This document shows, in pieces, positions 55,091 to 62,820 of a stretch of 64,000 nucleotides of DNA (positions are counted from its first letter, which is position 1; each line of letters starts with the position of its first letter). Source of the DNA: Paenibacillus phytohabitans (GTDB lineage: Bacteria > Bacillota > Bacilli > Paenibacillales > Paenibacillaceae); contig NZ_WHOB01000018.1 of the NCBI RefSeq assembly GCF_013141775.1, forward strand, positions 124,001 to 188,000. Direction: 5' to 3'. Position numbers and translations under genes: made by a program. The notes below the pieces were generated by a model, which did no database searches, was not told the DNA's origin, and saw nothing but the letters and a program-made list of their open reading frames with translations.

Positions 55091-55640
55091 TTGGTTATAG
55101 CATCTCTTCAACTTTTTGAGATTGGGGACGGTTTTTTTTCCATCAAAAACGGCTATCCTCTTGCCTTTATCAGCTCCAGCCGTAATTTTGCCAATGACTG
55201 TCCCATTCTTCACAACTCCCTGACCTTTTTTCAAAAGGATGCCACCGGGAAGTTTCGCTTGATTGTAAGTGGACAACAAAACTTCCGTAAACATCTGTGT
55301 GAATTCCGGCCCAGGACCTGGGAAACCGCCATAGGGATATCAGTCCATGTTTAGTTCACCTCCTTGATGATCACCGCTACCAACTCTTTTTAATGAAACA
55401 AGCGCTGCTTCTCTAGCTGCTTCCTGCAGTTGCTCAGGTGTCTTCTGCCCGCCGTTTGCTTGTGGATTGGGAGGCGGTGGACACCATACCCCGGCTTACG
55501 CTGTATCCTGGATAGTTTGGTATGGGTTTTGTCTGCATTAGGAAGCTTCCATTCACATGGGTATTTGATAGTTCTCTGCCAATCCTTTACAATCGAGTTG
55601 TGAGGGCTTGCCCAATCTTTCTCTTCGACCTCTCCCCTAC
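55064..55640 (-). pseudogene. Degenerate phage structural genes
   Basis: Three coding-like pieces on the minus strand in broken frames. From 55640, EVEEKDWASPHNSIVKDW runs on to KYPCEWKLPNADKTHTKLSRI, then shifts. PNPQANGGQKTPEQLQEAAR follows and ends at a TGA beside GGAGGTGAACTAAACATG (ATG at 55348). The last piece, in the same frame after that stop, gives YPYGGFPGPGPEF and LPGGILLKKG...GTVIGKITAGADKGKRIAVF, resembling a phage head decoration/fibre protein. Codon 3 after the ATG is TGA, so the decoration gene is dead. Confidence 0.5.
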
Positions 55641-55681
55641 ACTAAAAATTGCGAGAGGTATTTTATTTAAGAGGTGCATTT

Positions 55682-55789
55682 ATGAACGGAAATAAAGTCA
55701 TCCTTATTCTTCTTGCCATCTCAATACTGGGTGTAATCCTTTTCTTCGGAATAACTTATATATTATTATGGTATATCATTAGTAATTAA
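55682..55789 (+). CDS. Small hydrophobic peptide, 35 aa
   Basis: ATG with AAGAGGTG five bases ahead. The peptide MNGNKVILILLAISILG... is a single membrane-spanning segment with a short tail ending YIISN. No homologue is recognised. It belongs to a run of tiny membrane proteins between 55.7 and 57.3 kb. Confidence 0.5.
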   Translation: MNGNKVILILLAISILGVILFFGITYILLWYIISN

Positions 55790-55908
55790 TAGCTAACACT
55801 AACCGGCCCCCCTGCGCTGAGATTATTTGGTCGCGTGTCGATGGCCTTCGGCCTGACCAACAACTTCTCCTGAAATAAACTCCTTCACCCAGTTCAGTTC
55901 ACTTTTCA

Positions 55909-56010
55909 CTATAAACTAATAATTCCATTGGTAAACTCTCTTGCCATTTCAGCAAGTTCATCGGGACATCTGATTACGATACAATTAGAATCTACATTGT
56001 CCGAAACCAT
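55909..56010 (-). CDS. Possible 33-aa small protein
   Basis: Minus-strand frame starting at 56010 with CGGAGGG very close ahead (two bases), reading MVSDNVDSNCIVIRCP and DELAEMAREF. Composition is protein-like. The 55790-56141 gap otherwise holds nothing I can name. Confidence 0.3.
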   Translation of the reverse strand: MVSDNVDSNCIVIRCPDELAEMAREFTNGIISL

Positions 56011-56141
56011 TCCCTCCGTTGAATTATTATTTTAACGTATTTGTGTCATAAAGCTTAGTACCTATCTTAAATGGGCTCTCGCCTAGTTCTTTAATTAGGC
56101 GTTTGCATAGCATGAGGTATAACCATTTGGGAGGTAACAAA

Positions 56142-56387
56142 GTGCTGAATAATCAAATGTATCCAATGCATCAACAGATGCCGCAAGCCATCATGGTCTA
56201 TCCAATTGATCCCTATGTCGTTGAAACCTTAATGTCTGTAAAAGGTAAGCAGGTGGTACTTGAAACCACTCGCGGCGGGATTAGCGGCTGTTTGATGGAT
56301 GTAAAGCCAGACCACGTTGTATTGGATACCAGAGGCAGAAAATTCTTTGTACGCATCTGTGAGATCGTTTGGATCATGCCAGAGTAA
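56142..56387 (+). CDS. yuzF: YuzF family protein (DUF2642)
   Basis: Small protein of 81 residues of the DUF2642 family. After a Met/Gln-rich start (NNQMYPMHQQMPQ), the core VETLMSVKGKQVVLETTRGGISG and HVVLDTRGRKFFVRICEIVWIMP is the typical Sm-like beta fold. The start is GTG at 56142 behind GGGAGGTAACAAA; the frame is open to 56103 but without support. A terminator follows at 56403. Family members occur in spore-formers; role unknown. Confidence 0.75.
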   Translation: MLNNQMYPMHQQMPQAIMVYPIDPYVVETLMSVKGKQVVLETTRGGISGCLMDVKPDHVVLDTRGRKFFVRICEIVWIMPE

Positions 56388-56395
56388 ATGGCAGT

Positions 56396-56692
56396 TCATG
56401 AGAGAGTTGCGAAAGCAGCTCTTTTTTTATGCCTTTTACACCTGAACCCCGAGAAGCTTTCTTGCTGCATCCCAAAAGCCTCCATACAATCATCGAATTG
56501 GTCTTTCTCTTTCCATCCCTGCATGTTGGCATATGTGATTGGGATGCCCGGATAATCTGCAACCTCGGCCATGAATCGCTTGATATCCCAATGCCCGACC
56601 CAAGGGTTCATATCATGATTAATATCTCCACTCCGCTGTAGCAGACTATGCGCAACATGTCTGTTCCCTCCCTGGGGCTATGCCCCCTCGAA
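56396..56692 (-). pseudogene. Truncated coding remnant
   Basis: A minus-strand frame without proper start, open from about 56692 to 56396. It reads GGNRHVAHSLLQRSGDINHD and continues NPWVGHWDIKRFMAEVADYP then ITYANMQGWKEKDQFDDC. It looks like real protein but the 5' end is missing, and only an internal ATG (56611) exists. The family is not recognised; perhaps part of the phage debris nearby. Confidence 0.35.
56403..56428 (+). terminator. yuzF terminator
   Basis: AGAGTTGC / GCAGCTCT stem with a T run. Confidence 0.75.
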
Positions 56693-56747
56693 ACTAAAAT
56701 CTCTGATCGGCGTACAAATGTTAAATAATTGAAAAGGATGCTGCGTT

Positions 56748-56867
56748 TTGAAATATAATAGAAGATTGCTCTCTGCGCTTTTTATAGGCATCAGTTTTGG
56801 TATTGCATTCTCCATTGTTTTTGACAACATCGCCATTGGTGGGGGATTAGGAATTATTTTTGCGTAA
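56748..56867 (+). CDS. Small glycine-rich membrane protein, 39 aa
   Basis: TTG start with AAAAGGATG ahead. The sequence has LFIGISFGIAFSIVFDNIAI followed by a GGGLGI end: two short hydrophobic glycine-spaced segments. It closely resembles the partial gene at 63921 (GIALGLCFGIVFWMAFD), so the two are paralogues of a small membrane family. Too short for length-limited gene calling. Confidence 0.6.
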   Translation: MKYNRRLLSALFIGISFGIAFSIVFDNIAIGGGLGIIFA

Positions 56868-56890
56868 ATTTGATAAAGGAGTTGGTGAAC

Positions 56891-57085
56891 ATGGTGGGCT
56901 TCGCTATTCTTTTCATAGCCCTTTCACTGATCAATATTTTCTTTCCGTCATTGGGCTGGTACACGCGTTATGGTTGGATGGTAAAGGGCGACTCCGAACC
57001 AAGTAAGGCTTATCTCGTAATCAGTAGAGTAAGCAGTATTATTATGCTTCTTCTCTTTTTCATATTCTTTTTTCCGATGCTGTAG
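56891..57085 (+). CDS. Small membrane protein (DUF6199-like)
   Basis: Protein of 64 residues with two hydrophobic segments flanking GWYTRYGWMVKGDSEPSKAYLVISR, a pattern seen in the DUF6199 group. The start at 56891 (MVGFAILF) has AAAGGAG nine bases ahead; the frame extends seven codons further upstream. Function unknown. Confidence 0.55.
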   Translation: MVGFAILFIALSLINIFFPSLGWYTRYGWMVKGDSEPSKAYLVISRVSSIIMLLLFFIFFFPML

Positions 57086-57178
57086 ATTTAAATGGACTAG
57101 AAAAGGCAATAGCTCCTGCCTCCTTTCATTGCGAAAATCCACCTATTATCGTATTGTTTATTTAAAGGAGTGATTGTT

Positions 57179-57271
57179 GTGCGTATAGCCTTTTGGATTG
57201 TATTTGCCTTTGTTGGTATTTTGATCTTTGGGATAGTTGGCGGCTTAATTGGCCGTAAGAAACGGAAGTAA
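57179..57271 (+). CDS. Small single-pass membrane peptide, 30 aa
   Basis: GTG start with AAAGGAG eight bases ahead; sequence MRIAFWIVFAFVGILIFG then a glycine pair and a basic end GRKKRK, so the C-terminus is cytoplasmic. A hairpin at 57276-57302 (CAATAGGGGCT/AGCCCCTATTG) follows as a likely terminator. Confidence 0.55.
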   Translation: MRIAFWIVFAFVGILIFGIVGGLIGRKKRK

Positions 57272-57275
57272 TCAA

Positions 57276-57302
57276 TAGGGGCTATAACAGCCCCTATTGA
57301 TC
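57276..57302 (+). terminator. Hairpin after the 30-aa peptide gene
   Basis: CAATAGGGGCT / AGCCCCTATTG perfect stem, weak T tail. The 57303-57609 gap that follows has no certain gene; short minus-strand frames between 57316 and 57520 look protein-like but broken. Confidence 0.55.
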
Positions 57303-57507
57303 TATATAATGAATGCTACCACGCGGATGAATTGATTTGAGCAATTGCATAACTTATCTCAAAACTATTGGAGGTTGTTACGTAACAGCAGACGTTGATA
57401 ACACCGTTCAAAGTGCAGAAACGGTCATTCTTCATGCCCTTTAAGTTCCATCCACACTGAGGGTAAATCGCTCTGATCGCCTATCGTAACCACCTCCCAG
57501 GACATAG

Positions 57508-57542
57508 AAAAAGGCCACCCTTTTAAAAGCAGTGACCTTTAG
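57508..57542 (-). terminator. Terminator of the AraC-family gene
   Basis: On the minus strand AAAGGTCACTGC pairs imperfectly with GGGTGGCCTTTTT and a T run follows. Confidence 0.55.
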
Positions 57543-57609
57543 ATTTCTGAAATTATTTTATTTCATATAATTCAAAACGCGCATATTGCCAGCCGCGGGA
57601 GCGTGTTCT

Positions 57610-58581
57610 TTAAAGGTGGCTCCGCACAGGTCTGATGTACTTAAAATGCCGTTCCGGATTAAAATAAAAGTAAATCATTCTACCGGGGGAAGTATCAAAT
57701 GAGTAACCCGTGCCTGCAAAATCAAAAGTTGCCATTACCCGTTCAATCTTTTCCTCCACACTACGATTCTCCTGCTCATAATCGAATGGCCCATGTTCAA
57801 ATACAATATATTTATCTTCCGGAACATCAGCCATAAGCATTTGTGGTGGTACTTCGCCTTTATAATCCAAAGGAAGCCGTGCACCATAACACTCTGTACG
57901 CGGAATCCCCCAATCGCACAGTCTGCCGTCCGGGTCATTCATATACGCCATAATCTGACCGCTGCCCCCATTAGGTTCACTCCCGCCTTCGTCATCCAAT
58001 TTGCCCTTGATACTATCGAGTAAGCCGCAGATGGTTTCGTAATCCTGTCCCTGGATAAGATTTTGCTTTTGCCAAAAATCCCAATACCCATTACTCTCAT
58101 AGTTTTTAATGTGCAAAAATTTGTGAGCGGGAATGGTCACAAAATAAATTTTTACATCATCTGTAGATTTCATCATCCCAATCTCTCCCAATCCAAAAAA
58201 GTAGCGGTCAAACGGGTTTAATTTTGTACGAAGAACGACTGGCTTAGGATTTTTCCGGAAATCACTTGGGGTTACAGCATAGGTTCCCTTAAAGGCTCTG
58301 GTAAACGCTTCATGTGATGAAAAGCCATAATTAAAGGCAATATCTAAAAGGCTTTTTTCACTATCCCGAACTTCTTTAAGCGCAAAGGCTAGTTTTCTAT
58401 GCCGCAGATAATCCCTAAATTGCATACCCGATATTTCCTTGAATTTTCTCGTAGTATGAAATTCGGAATAACCCAGCCTGCGGGAAAGATTGCGTAGTGT
58501 CAAGGCTTCATCATTATAATTTTTAATACATATGTCAATTTCATCAACGATGATTTGAATTTGTTTCTGCCACTCGTACAT
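57610..58581 (-). CDS. AraC family regulator with GyrI-like effector domain
   Basis: Transcription factor of 323 residues. The double helix-turn-helix comes first (about 8-108): LTLRNLSRRLGYSEFHTTRKFKE and LLDIAFNYGFSSHEAFTRAFKG with TPSDFRKNP. A GyrI-like small-molecule-binding domain follows (about 140-320), with CDWGIPRTECYGARLP and PEDKYIVFEHGPFDYE. This layout is that of multidrug- or toxin-sensing regulators such as Rob/SoxS relatives. The target and ligand are unknown; no transporter adjoins. GGGGTGAAATGACGA precedes ATG. Confidence 0.9.
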   Translation of the reverse strand: MYEWQKQIQIIVDEIDICIKNYNDEALTLRNLSRRLGYSEFHTTRKFKEISGMQFRDYLRHRKLAFALKEVRDSEKSLLDIAFNYGFSSHEAFTRAFKGTYAVTPSDFRKNPKPVVLRTKLNPFDRYFFGLGEIGMMKSTDDVKIYFVTIPAHKFLHIKNYESNGYWDFWQKQNLIQGQDYETICGLLDSIKGKLDDEGGSEPNGGSGQIMAYMNDPDGRLCDWGIPRTECYGARLPLDYKGEVPPQMLMADVPEDKYIVFEHGPFDYEQENRSVEEKIERVMATFDFAGTGYSFDTSPGRMIYFYFNPERHFKYIRPVRSHL

Positions 58582-58775
58582 TCGTCATTTCACCCCGTTT
58601 CAATCACCCTACATTTATTTTAAAGATAATGGAAGATCCTTACTTGATTTTACTTGCTGTTATTTCATTTCTCTCTTTTTAAGTTAAATGTATATAATCA
58701 TCAGGAACTACGTCCAATATATACTTGCGGATTTACAATATATTAACGTATACCGATGAAATGGAGTGATGATAA

Positions 58776-59201
58776 ATGGCGACAATTATTAGTTATGGTT
58801 CAGAGGCAAAAATCCCGTTAGACCCGTTCAATTCTGCTGTAACGGTTGCGGGGATTCCTGGAGCAGGCGCGGCTCTAGCCACAGCGCAAGTAAATATTAG
58901 TCCTGCTAATCCTGCCTCTTTCTCCAGTAGAGTCGAGTTAAATGGCAGTTTTAGTCTTACTGCACTTGCTAATAGCCCATTTTTTGTTATCATCCGGCGT
59001 GCCGGAGTAGATATTTATAGATCCTTTTATCGTTTCACTACAATTACTGATATCCAATTAAATGTTCTGTGGGTGGATGGTCCATATCTTGGAATCCATA
59101 ACTATGAATTAATCATTCAAAATGATAGCATCTCGCCTATAAATCTATTTGGGCCTATAGCATTCACAGCAACAGCTATTGGAGGAGAAGGCGTAATTTA
59201 A
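58776..59201 (+). CDS. Uncharacterised beta-rich protein (spore-surface-like)
   Basis: Protein of 141 residues without signal peptide, made of short beta strands rich in Ala, Ile, Asn and Ser, such as VELNGSFSLTALANSPFFVIIRR and a late IIQNDSISPINLFGPIAF. The pattern resembles C-terminal domains of exosporium and spore-coat filament proteins of Bacillales, but the match is by general style only. AATGGAGTGATGATAA precedes ATG. A terminator follows at 59213. Confidence 0.6.
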   Translation: MATIISYGSEAKIPLDPFNSAVTVAGIPGAGAALATAQVNISPANPASFSSRVELNGSFSLTALANSPFFVIIRRAGVDIYRSFYRFTTITDIQLNVLWVDGPYLGIHNYELIIQNDSISPINLFGPIAFTATAIGGEGVI

Positions 59202-59212
59202 AAAATTGAAAA

Positions 59213-59250
59213 AAGCCCTGCGGACCATTACTGGCGGCAGGGCTTTTAAC
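59213..59250. terminator. Bidirectional terminator
   Basis: AAAAGCCCTGC / GCAGGGCTTTT stem between the convergent beta-rich protein and cupin genes. Confidence 0.85.
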
Positions 59251-59274
59251 AATGCTCCCGGACCGCACGCCAGC

Positions 59275-59757
59275 TCACTTCCATTTCTCCGCAACATTGT
59301 CCTCACCTTCATAGTAGTCCACCCGCTCTTCCGCCATATAGATTTCCTCGTACGGCAGAATGTTAATCTTTCCGGAATCCGGATATTCGCAAATATCGAT
59401 CCCCAGGTTCGTACGTAAATCCAAGTACCTGCAAGGCTCGGCGGTATGATTAAATAATTGATGCGCCCCTTCCGGCCCCGTTTCAAAAAACACCGTATCA
59501 CCTTCCTGCACTTCCTGAAAACCTGCTGGCGTTCTGAGCGTAGCCCGGCCTGAAATAATTACAAATACCTCTTCAACACTTCTATGGAAATGATATGGAT
59601 ACGAATACTTCCCTGGATCAAGCGACCTGATCTCAAAAAGCAATTGCTTCGCCCCTGCCATCTCCGCCAGCTTCCTGCTTGTATGCCAGGCAAACTCAGG
59701 AACCGGGGATTGTCTTTGCTCAAACGAAACGTTCTTGTCATTGAAAATAATTGCCAT
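59275..59757 (-). CDS. Cupin domain protein
   Basis: Single cupin of 160 residues. Motif 1 is seen as PYHFHRSVEEVFVIISGRATLRT (two His and one Glu for a metal) and motif 2 as GAHQLFNHT. Role may be a small enzyme or sugar-binding protein. GGAGGGTACAAGG precedes ATG. It is a single gene. Confidence 0.85.
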   Translation of the reverse strand: MAIIFNDKNVSFEQRQSPVPEFAWHTSRKLAEMAGAKQLLFEIRSLDPGKYSYPYHFHRSVEEVFVIISGRATLRTPAGFQEVQEGDTVFFETGPEGAHQLFNHTAEPCRYLDLRTNLGIDICEYPDSGKINILPYEEIYMAEERVDYYEGEDNVAEKWK

Positions 59758-59911
59758 CCTTGTACCCTCCTAGTCGAAAATGATATTGTTATACCAATCG
59801 CCGCCATTAGTATGAATAGCATTTTTTCATATTTGTTATATTATACCAGCCGCCATGCTACAAACTCAATATTCAGCAAAATACAGCAGTTACTCCGAGA
59901 GGACCTATCTA

Positions 59912-60202
59912 ATGAACATCAAAAGAAATGAAGCCATCATCTATCTCATTTTAAAATACATCGAGCAGGAAGAAGAGCCTGAATTCCGGGAAATAGGCAC
60001 TAGTAAGAAAGCTTTCTACGCTGCCCTGGAAGAGATACATAAAGCAGACTGGGCTACTAATATTACTTTTAAACGAGGCGGTTTACTAAATCGCATAAAG
60101 TTGGCCGTTGTTACCGGCAGCAGGCTAACTCAATCCGGCCGTTACTTCATCACAGACTTCGAGCGTAAGGTTGCCAGTGAGGATAGCCATCACAATATAT
60201 AA
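59912..60202 (+). CDS. Small uncharacterised protein (possibly YjcQ-like)
   Basis: Protein of 96 residues from ATG 59912 (MNIKRNEAII), with GAGAGGACCTATCTA ahead; the frame opens further upstream at 59855 without a site. The composition, an IIYLILKYIEQEEEPEF start and alternating short helices and strands, suggests a winged-helix fold as in YjcQ of Bacillus, but resemblance is weak. The next gene lies 23 bp downstream on the same strand. Confidence 0.55.
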   Translation: MNIKRNEAIIYLILKYIEQEEEPEFREIGTSKKAFYAALEEIHKADWATNITFKRGGLLNRIKLAVVTGSRLTQSGRYFITDFERKVASEDSHHNI

Positions 60203-60225
60203 ATCATAAGGAGAGGTGTTCCTGA

Positions 60226-60819
60226 ATGACAGGTAGTGAATTGAATCCTAAAGTGGATTTTTTCTTTAATAAAGCAAGTCAATGGAAGGAAGAATACGGG
60301 AAACTCCGGACGATCCTGCTTGGATGTCAGCTCACAGAGGAATTGAAGTGGGGGGTTCCTTGTTATACGTTTCAAGGCGGGAATATCGCTCTAATCCACG
60401 GATTCAAAGAATATTGTGCGATTATGTTCGTCAAAGGCTCCTTGCTGCCTGATCCCCAGGGCATTCTGATTCAGCAAACCAAGAATGTGCAGGCCGGGCG
60501 CCAGATCCGGTTCAATACGGTTCAAGAAATAGCCGATAGGGAAGCTACTATTAAAGACTATATCTATAATGCCATAGAGGTTGAAACCGCTGGTCTGGAA
60601 GTGGATTATAAGAAGGATACGGAGTATGAGATTCCTGAAGAGTTTCAAACAAAGCTTGATGAGAATCTGGATTTGCAAGCAGCCTTTGAAGCCCTAACCC
60701 CCGGAAGAAAAAGACAATATATCACTTATTTCACAGACCCCAAACAATCCAAAACCCGTACAGCACGGGTTGAGAAGTATACGCCGCATATTTTGAACGG
60801 TAAGGGATTGAGTGATTAG
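60226..60819 (+). CDS. YdeI-type protein (DUF1801/OmdA family)
   Basis: Protein of 197 residues. The DUF1801 fold occupies about 1-120 with KWGVPCYTFQGGNIALIHGFKEYCAIMF, and the YdeI/OmdA C-terminal helix pair follows with ALTPGRKRQYITYFTDPKQSKTR. The latter motif marks the group linked with protection against antimicrobial peptides in some bacteria; the role here is unproven. AAGGAGAGGTGTTCCTGA precedes ATG. Converges with the agr-like operon. Confidence 0.85.
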   Translation: MTGSELNPKVDFFFNKASQWKEEYGKLRTILLGCQLTEELKWGVPCYTFQGGNIALIHGFKEYCAIMFVKGSLLPDPQGILIQQTKNVQAGRQIRFNTVQEIADREATIKDYIYNAIEVETAGLEVDYKKDTEYEIPEEFQTKLDENLDLQAAFEALTPGRKRQYITYFTDPKQSKTRTARVEKYTPHILNGKGLSD

Positions 60820-60857
60820 GGGCCCCCTTTACCTTCACCCAATAATAAAAAAATGAG

Positions 60858-61253
60858 CTACCACTCCGGTAGCTCGACAAATTTAATATTCGTTTCGGAC
60901 GTTTTAACATTTTTGAGAACTTCTTTGTAACCCTTTTCTGAAAGAAAACACTTTTGTTCGACCCCTTTGTGGTCTTCCCCGAAATAAGCGATATGAAATG
61001 TTTTATCCATCTGGATAATATTAGTGACTTGTATTAACGTGTTTCTATCCGCAAGAACGAAATTATATCCTGAACTGGCTAGGGTGTTAAGCCAATATTT
61101 CAACGTACCTACTGTATAAAAGGTTTGATCGTACGTATGGACGATTATCCTGTAGATAGTTCGTTCAAATTCCATATAAGTTATTTTTGCAATATCGAGT
61201 GAGAATACACCAGTGTTTCCCTCTGTGTCTCTTGTGACAGATATACTACTCAA
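60858..61253 (-). CDS. LytTR DNA-binding domain regulator without receiver domain
   Basis: Protein of about 131 residues consisting almost entirely of a LytTR domain: DIAKITYMEFERTIYRIIVHT, then FYTVGTLKYWLNTLASSGYNFVLADRNTLIQVTNI, the family's target-binding part. There is no receiver domain, so it cannot be controlled by AgrC-type phosphotransfer. TTG at 61253 has GGAG nine bases ahead; TTG at 61268 (adding five residues) is also possible. Last gene of the agr-like unit, three to eighteen bases after agrD. It probably drives autoregulation and output genes. Confidence 0.82.
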   Translation of the reverse strand: MSSISVTRDTEGNTGVFSLDIAKITYMEFERTIYRIIVHTYDQTFYTVGTLKYWLNTLASSGYNFVLADRNTLIQVTNIIQMDKTFHIAYFGEDHKGVEQKCFLSEKGYKEVLKNVKTSETNIKFVELPEW

Positions 61254-61270
61254 AGGGATCAGCTCCAATA

Positions 61271-61405
61271 TTAATTGAGTAACTCTTCAGGGACTTCCGG
61301 TTGATTTACATATAATACGCTAGCGGTAACCAAAACTAGAAGAGCGGCCATTGCGGACAAACCAGAAGCAAGTTTGTAAACAGCTTTACGTTGCAGTGAT
61401 TTCAT
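61271..61405 (-). CDS. agrD: AgrD-like cyclic lactone autoinducer precursor
   Basis: Peptide of 44 residues with the AgrD layout: an amphipathic basic start (MKSLQRKAVYKLASGLSAM), a hydrophobic middle and an acidic tail NQPEVPEELLN, whose PEVPEEL is the conserved AgrB-recognition element. Before the tail stands SVLYV; the serine occupies the ring position where staphylococcal AgrD has cysteine, so a five-residue lactone ring is predicted. The ATG overlaps the agrB stop (ATGA) and GGAGG lies inside agrB's end. Confidence 0.85.
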   Translation of the reverse strand: MKSLQRKAVYKLASGLSAMAALLVLVTASVLYVNQPEVPEELLN

Positions 61406-61935
61406 CGTAAGGTTTTCACCTCCTTTCTAGCGACTATCAGACTAATGGATTGTGCCATAAAACTGGCAGCAATGGCTGGTGAAGCTATAAATATATTAGC
61501 GGTCACAAGTAGTGCAGCTATAATTCTCAACTTGGGCCAATGCGTTCTAGGAATCCGGGTCTGACGTTCGATTCCAATCGGGGCCAGCCATAGAACCACT
61601 ATAAGACTGATACCGTTCATAAGCAGAATAAATAAGGGGCTAACTTCAATAAAGGACAAAAGTGTAAACAACGTTGTCGTAAACAAGACGCATGCTGTTC
61701 CGGATTTGAGATGTGCTCCTCCAGATACTTGACGTAATAATGCAAAGGAGATCAGTATCTGGATGGCTTCACCTGTCCTACCGGTCAGAAGGGATACAGC
61801 CAACGTGAGACCCATAATAAATACCACATTAAGGACTACCTCAATAGCAAACTTCAAAACGGCATAGGATGCCGGGTGCTCCGGAACAATATTTTTTATC
61901 CCGGTAGCGAGCTTCGCGGACATGATATCAAGCAT
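61402..61935 (-). CDS. agrB: Accessory gene regulator B (AgrB) peptidase
   Basis: Membrane cysteine protease of 177 residues that cuts and cyclises AgrD. Catalytic His and Cys are in RQVSGGAHLKSGTACVL with the typical spacing. Around six hydrophobic segments cover the protein. It overlaps the upstream membrane protein gene by 8 bp and agrD by 4 bp. GGAGAAGGAAG precedes ATG at 61935. Confidence 0.92.
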   Translation of the reverse strand: MLDIMSAKLATGIKNIVPEHPASYAVLKFAIEVVLNVVFIMGLTLAVSLLTGRTGEAIQILISFALLRQVSGGAHLKSGTACVLFTTTLFTLLSFIEVSPLFILLMNGISLIVVLWLAPIGIERQTRIPRTHWPKLRIIAALLVTANIFIASPAIAASFMAQSISLIVARKEVKTLR

Positions 61936-62554
61936 CTTCCTTCTCCTTTCTGGTTGAATAATATAGAAGGAATACAGACATGATCACAAAGATCACAGCA
62001 TTTAACAGGATATCATTGTAGTAGAGCAGTACTGATATACCTATCACAAAACCTAGTATCAATACAGACAGAAGAATATCTTCTAATTTCAGTCTTAGTT
62101 TATCCAAATCAAAAGTGAATCCTTTCCCTTTGCGGTAAGCATAACTGAAGATAAAGAACACCACGGCAGAAGTCAGAAGTTGCAGAAAATATCCATTCCC
62201 TACGCTAGCATAAATATCGGATATAGATCCAAATACTAGAAGGACTATGATGGTTTGAATCACAGCAAAAATAACATAACCTGATATTGTAGCAATGATT
62301 GATAGTATTAGCGGCATCCTGACCACAGCGGAGAAGAACAGGATGAAAATCAATATTAGAATGAGCGGCGAGATATTCGCCATCCCGAGCTCATTTCTTA
62401 ACAAATAGCTTTGAAGATTATTTAGTAGGATAACGAATAATACTTGCCATAAGTACCATTTCCATTTAAATCTAAAGAGCGACATAATGAGATAATATAG
62501 AGCAAGAGTTTCTATTGTTGAGAAAAACATAAAGCCAACAGGTTCCCATGACAA
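61928..62554 (-). CDS. Seven-segment membrane protein resembling a kinase-less AgrC sensor
   Basis: Protein of 208 residues, almost wholly hydrophobic: six or seven membrane segments and a short basic-acidic end (STRKEKEDA). The size and layout match the N-terminal sensor half of AgrC, but the protein stops where AgrC would enter the histidine kinase. No GHKL motifs follow. First gene of the unit; start TTG at 62554 (or ATG 62530). It could be the peptide receptor that acts on the LytTR protein directly, or an exporter or immunity partner. Confidence 0.7.
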   Translation of the reverse strand: MSWEPVGFMFFSTIETLALYYLIMSLFRFKWKWYLWQVLFVILLNNLQSYLLRNELGMANISPLILILIFILFFSAVVRMPLILSIIATISGYVIFAVIQTIIVLLVFGSISDIYASVGNGYFLQLLTSAVVFFIFSYAYRKGKGFTFDLDKLRLKLEDILLSVLILGFVIGISVLLYYNDILLNAVIFVIMSVFLLYYSTRKEKEDA

Positions 62555-62593
62555 ACCATAACACCGCCTGACTGATTTTCGTTCATTGAATTA

Positions 62594-62599
62594 ATTATA
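62594..62599 (-). promoter_or_regulatory. Possible -10 box of the agr-like unit
   Basis: TATAAT on the minus strand, 40 bp ahead of the first gene; no clear -35 box at the usual distance, as expected for an activator-dependent promoter. Confidence 0.35.
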
Positions 62600-62820
62600 T
62601 AACTGCTCATGCCACAGCGTATACTACTTATTTACATTATTCGACACTTTCTCCCCCATTCTGCGTATTTTTTTCAACAATTAGCTGTTAACCAAGTCCA
62701 TTGCACAAAATTGCGTTCGTACTCTATGGCTCTCCCCTGTTTCTCTCCGCCTTTGTCCAGCACAAAACTCTCTCCCCTGCATTCTATATAAAGAACCTTA
62801 ATAGAAAGGGGTAGATTAGC

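Noticed and set aside
55016..55354. 112-codon plus-strand frame over the att copy
   Set aside because: It begins inside the tRNA fragment, crosses a terminator hairpin and has no ribosome site; the minus strand carries the phage-like coding character.
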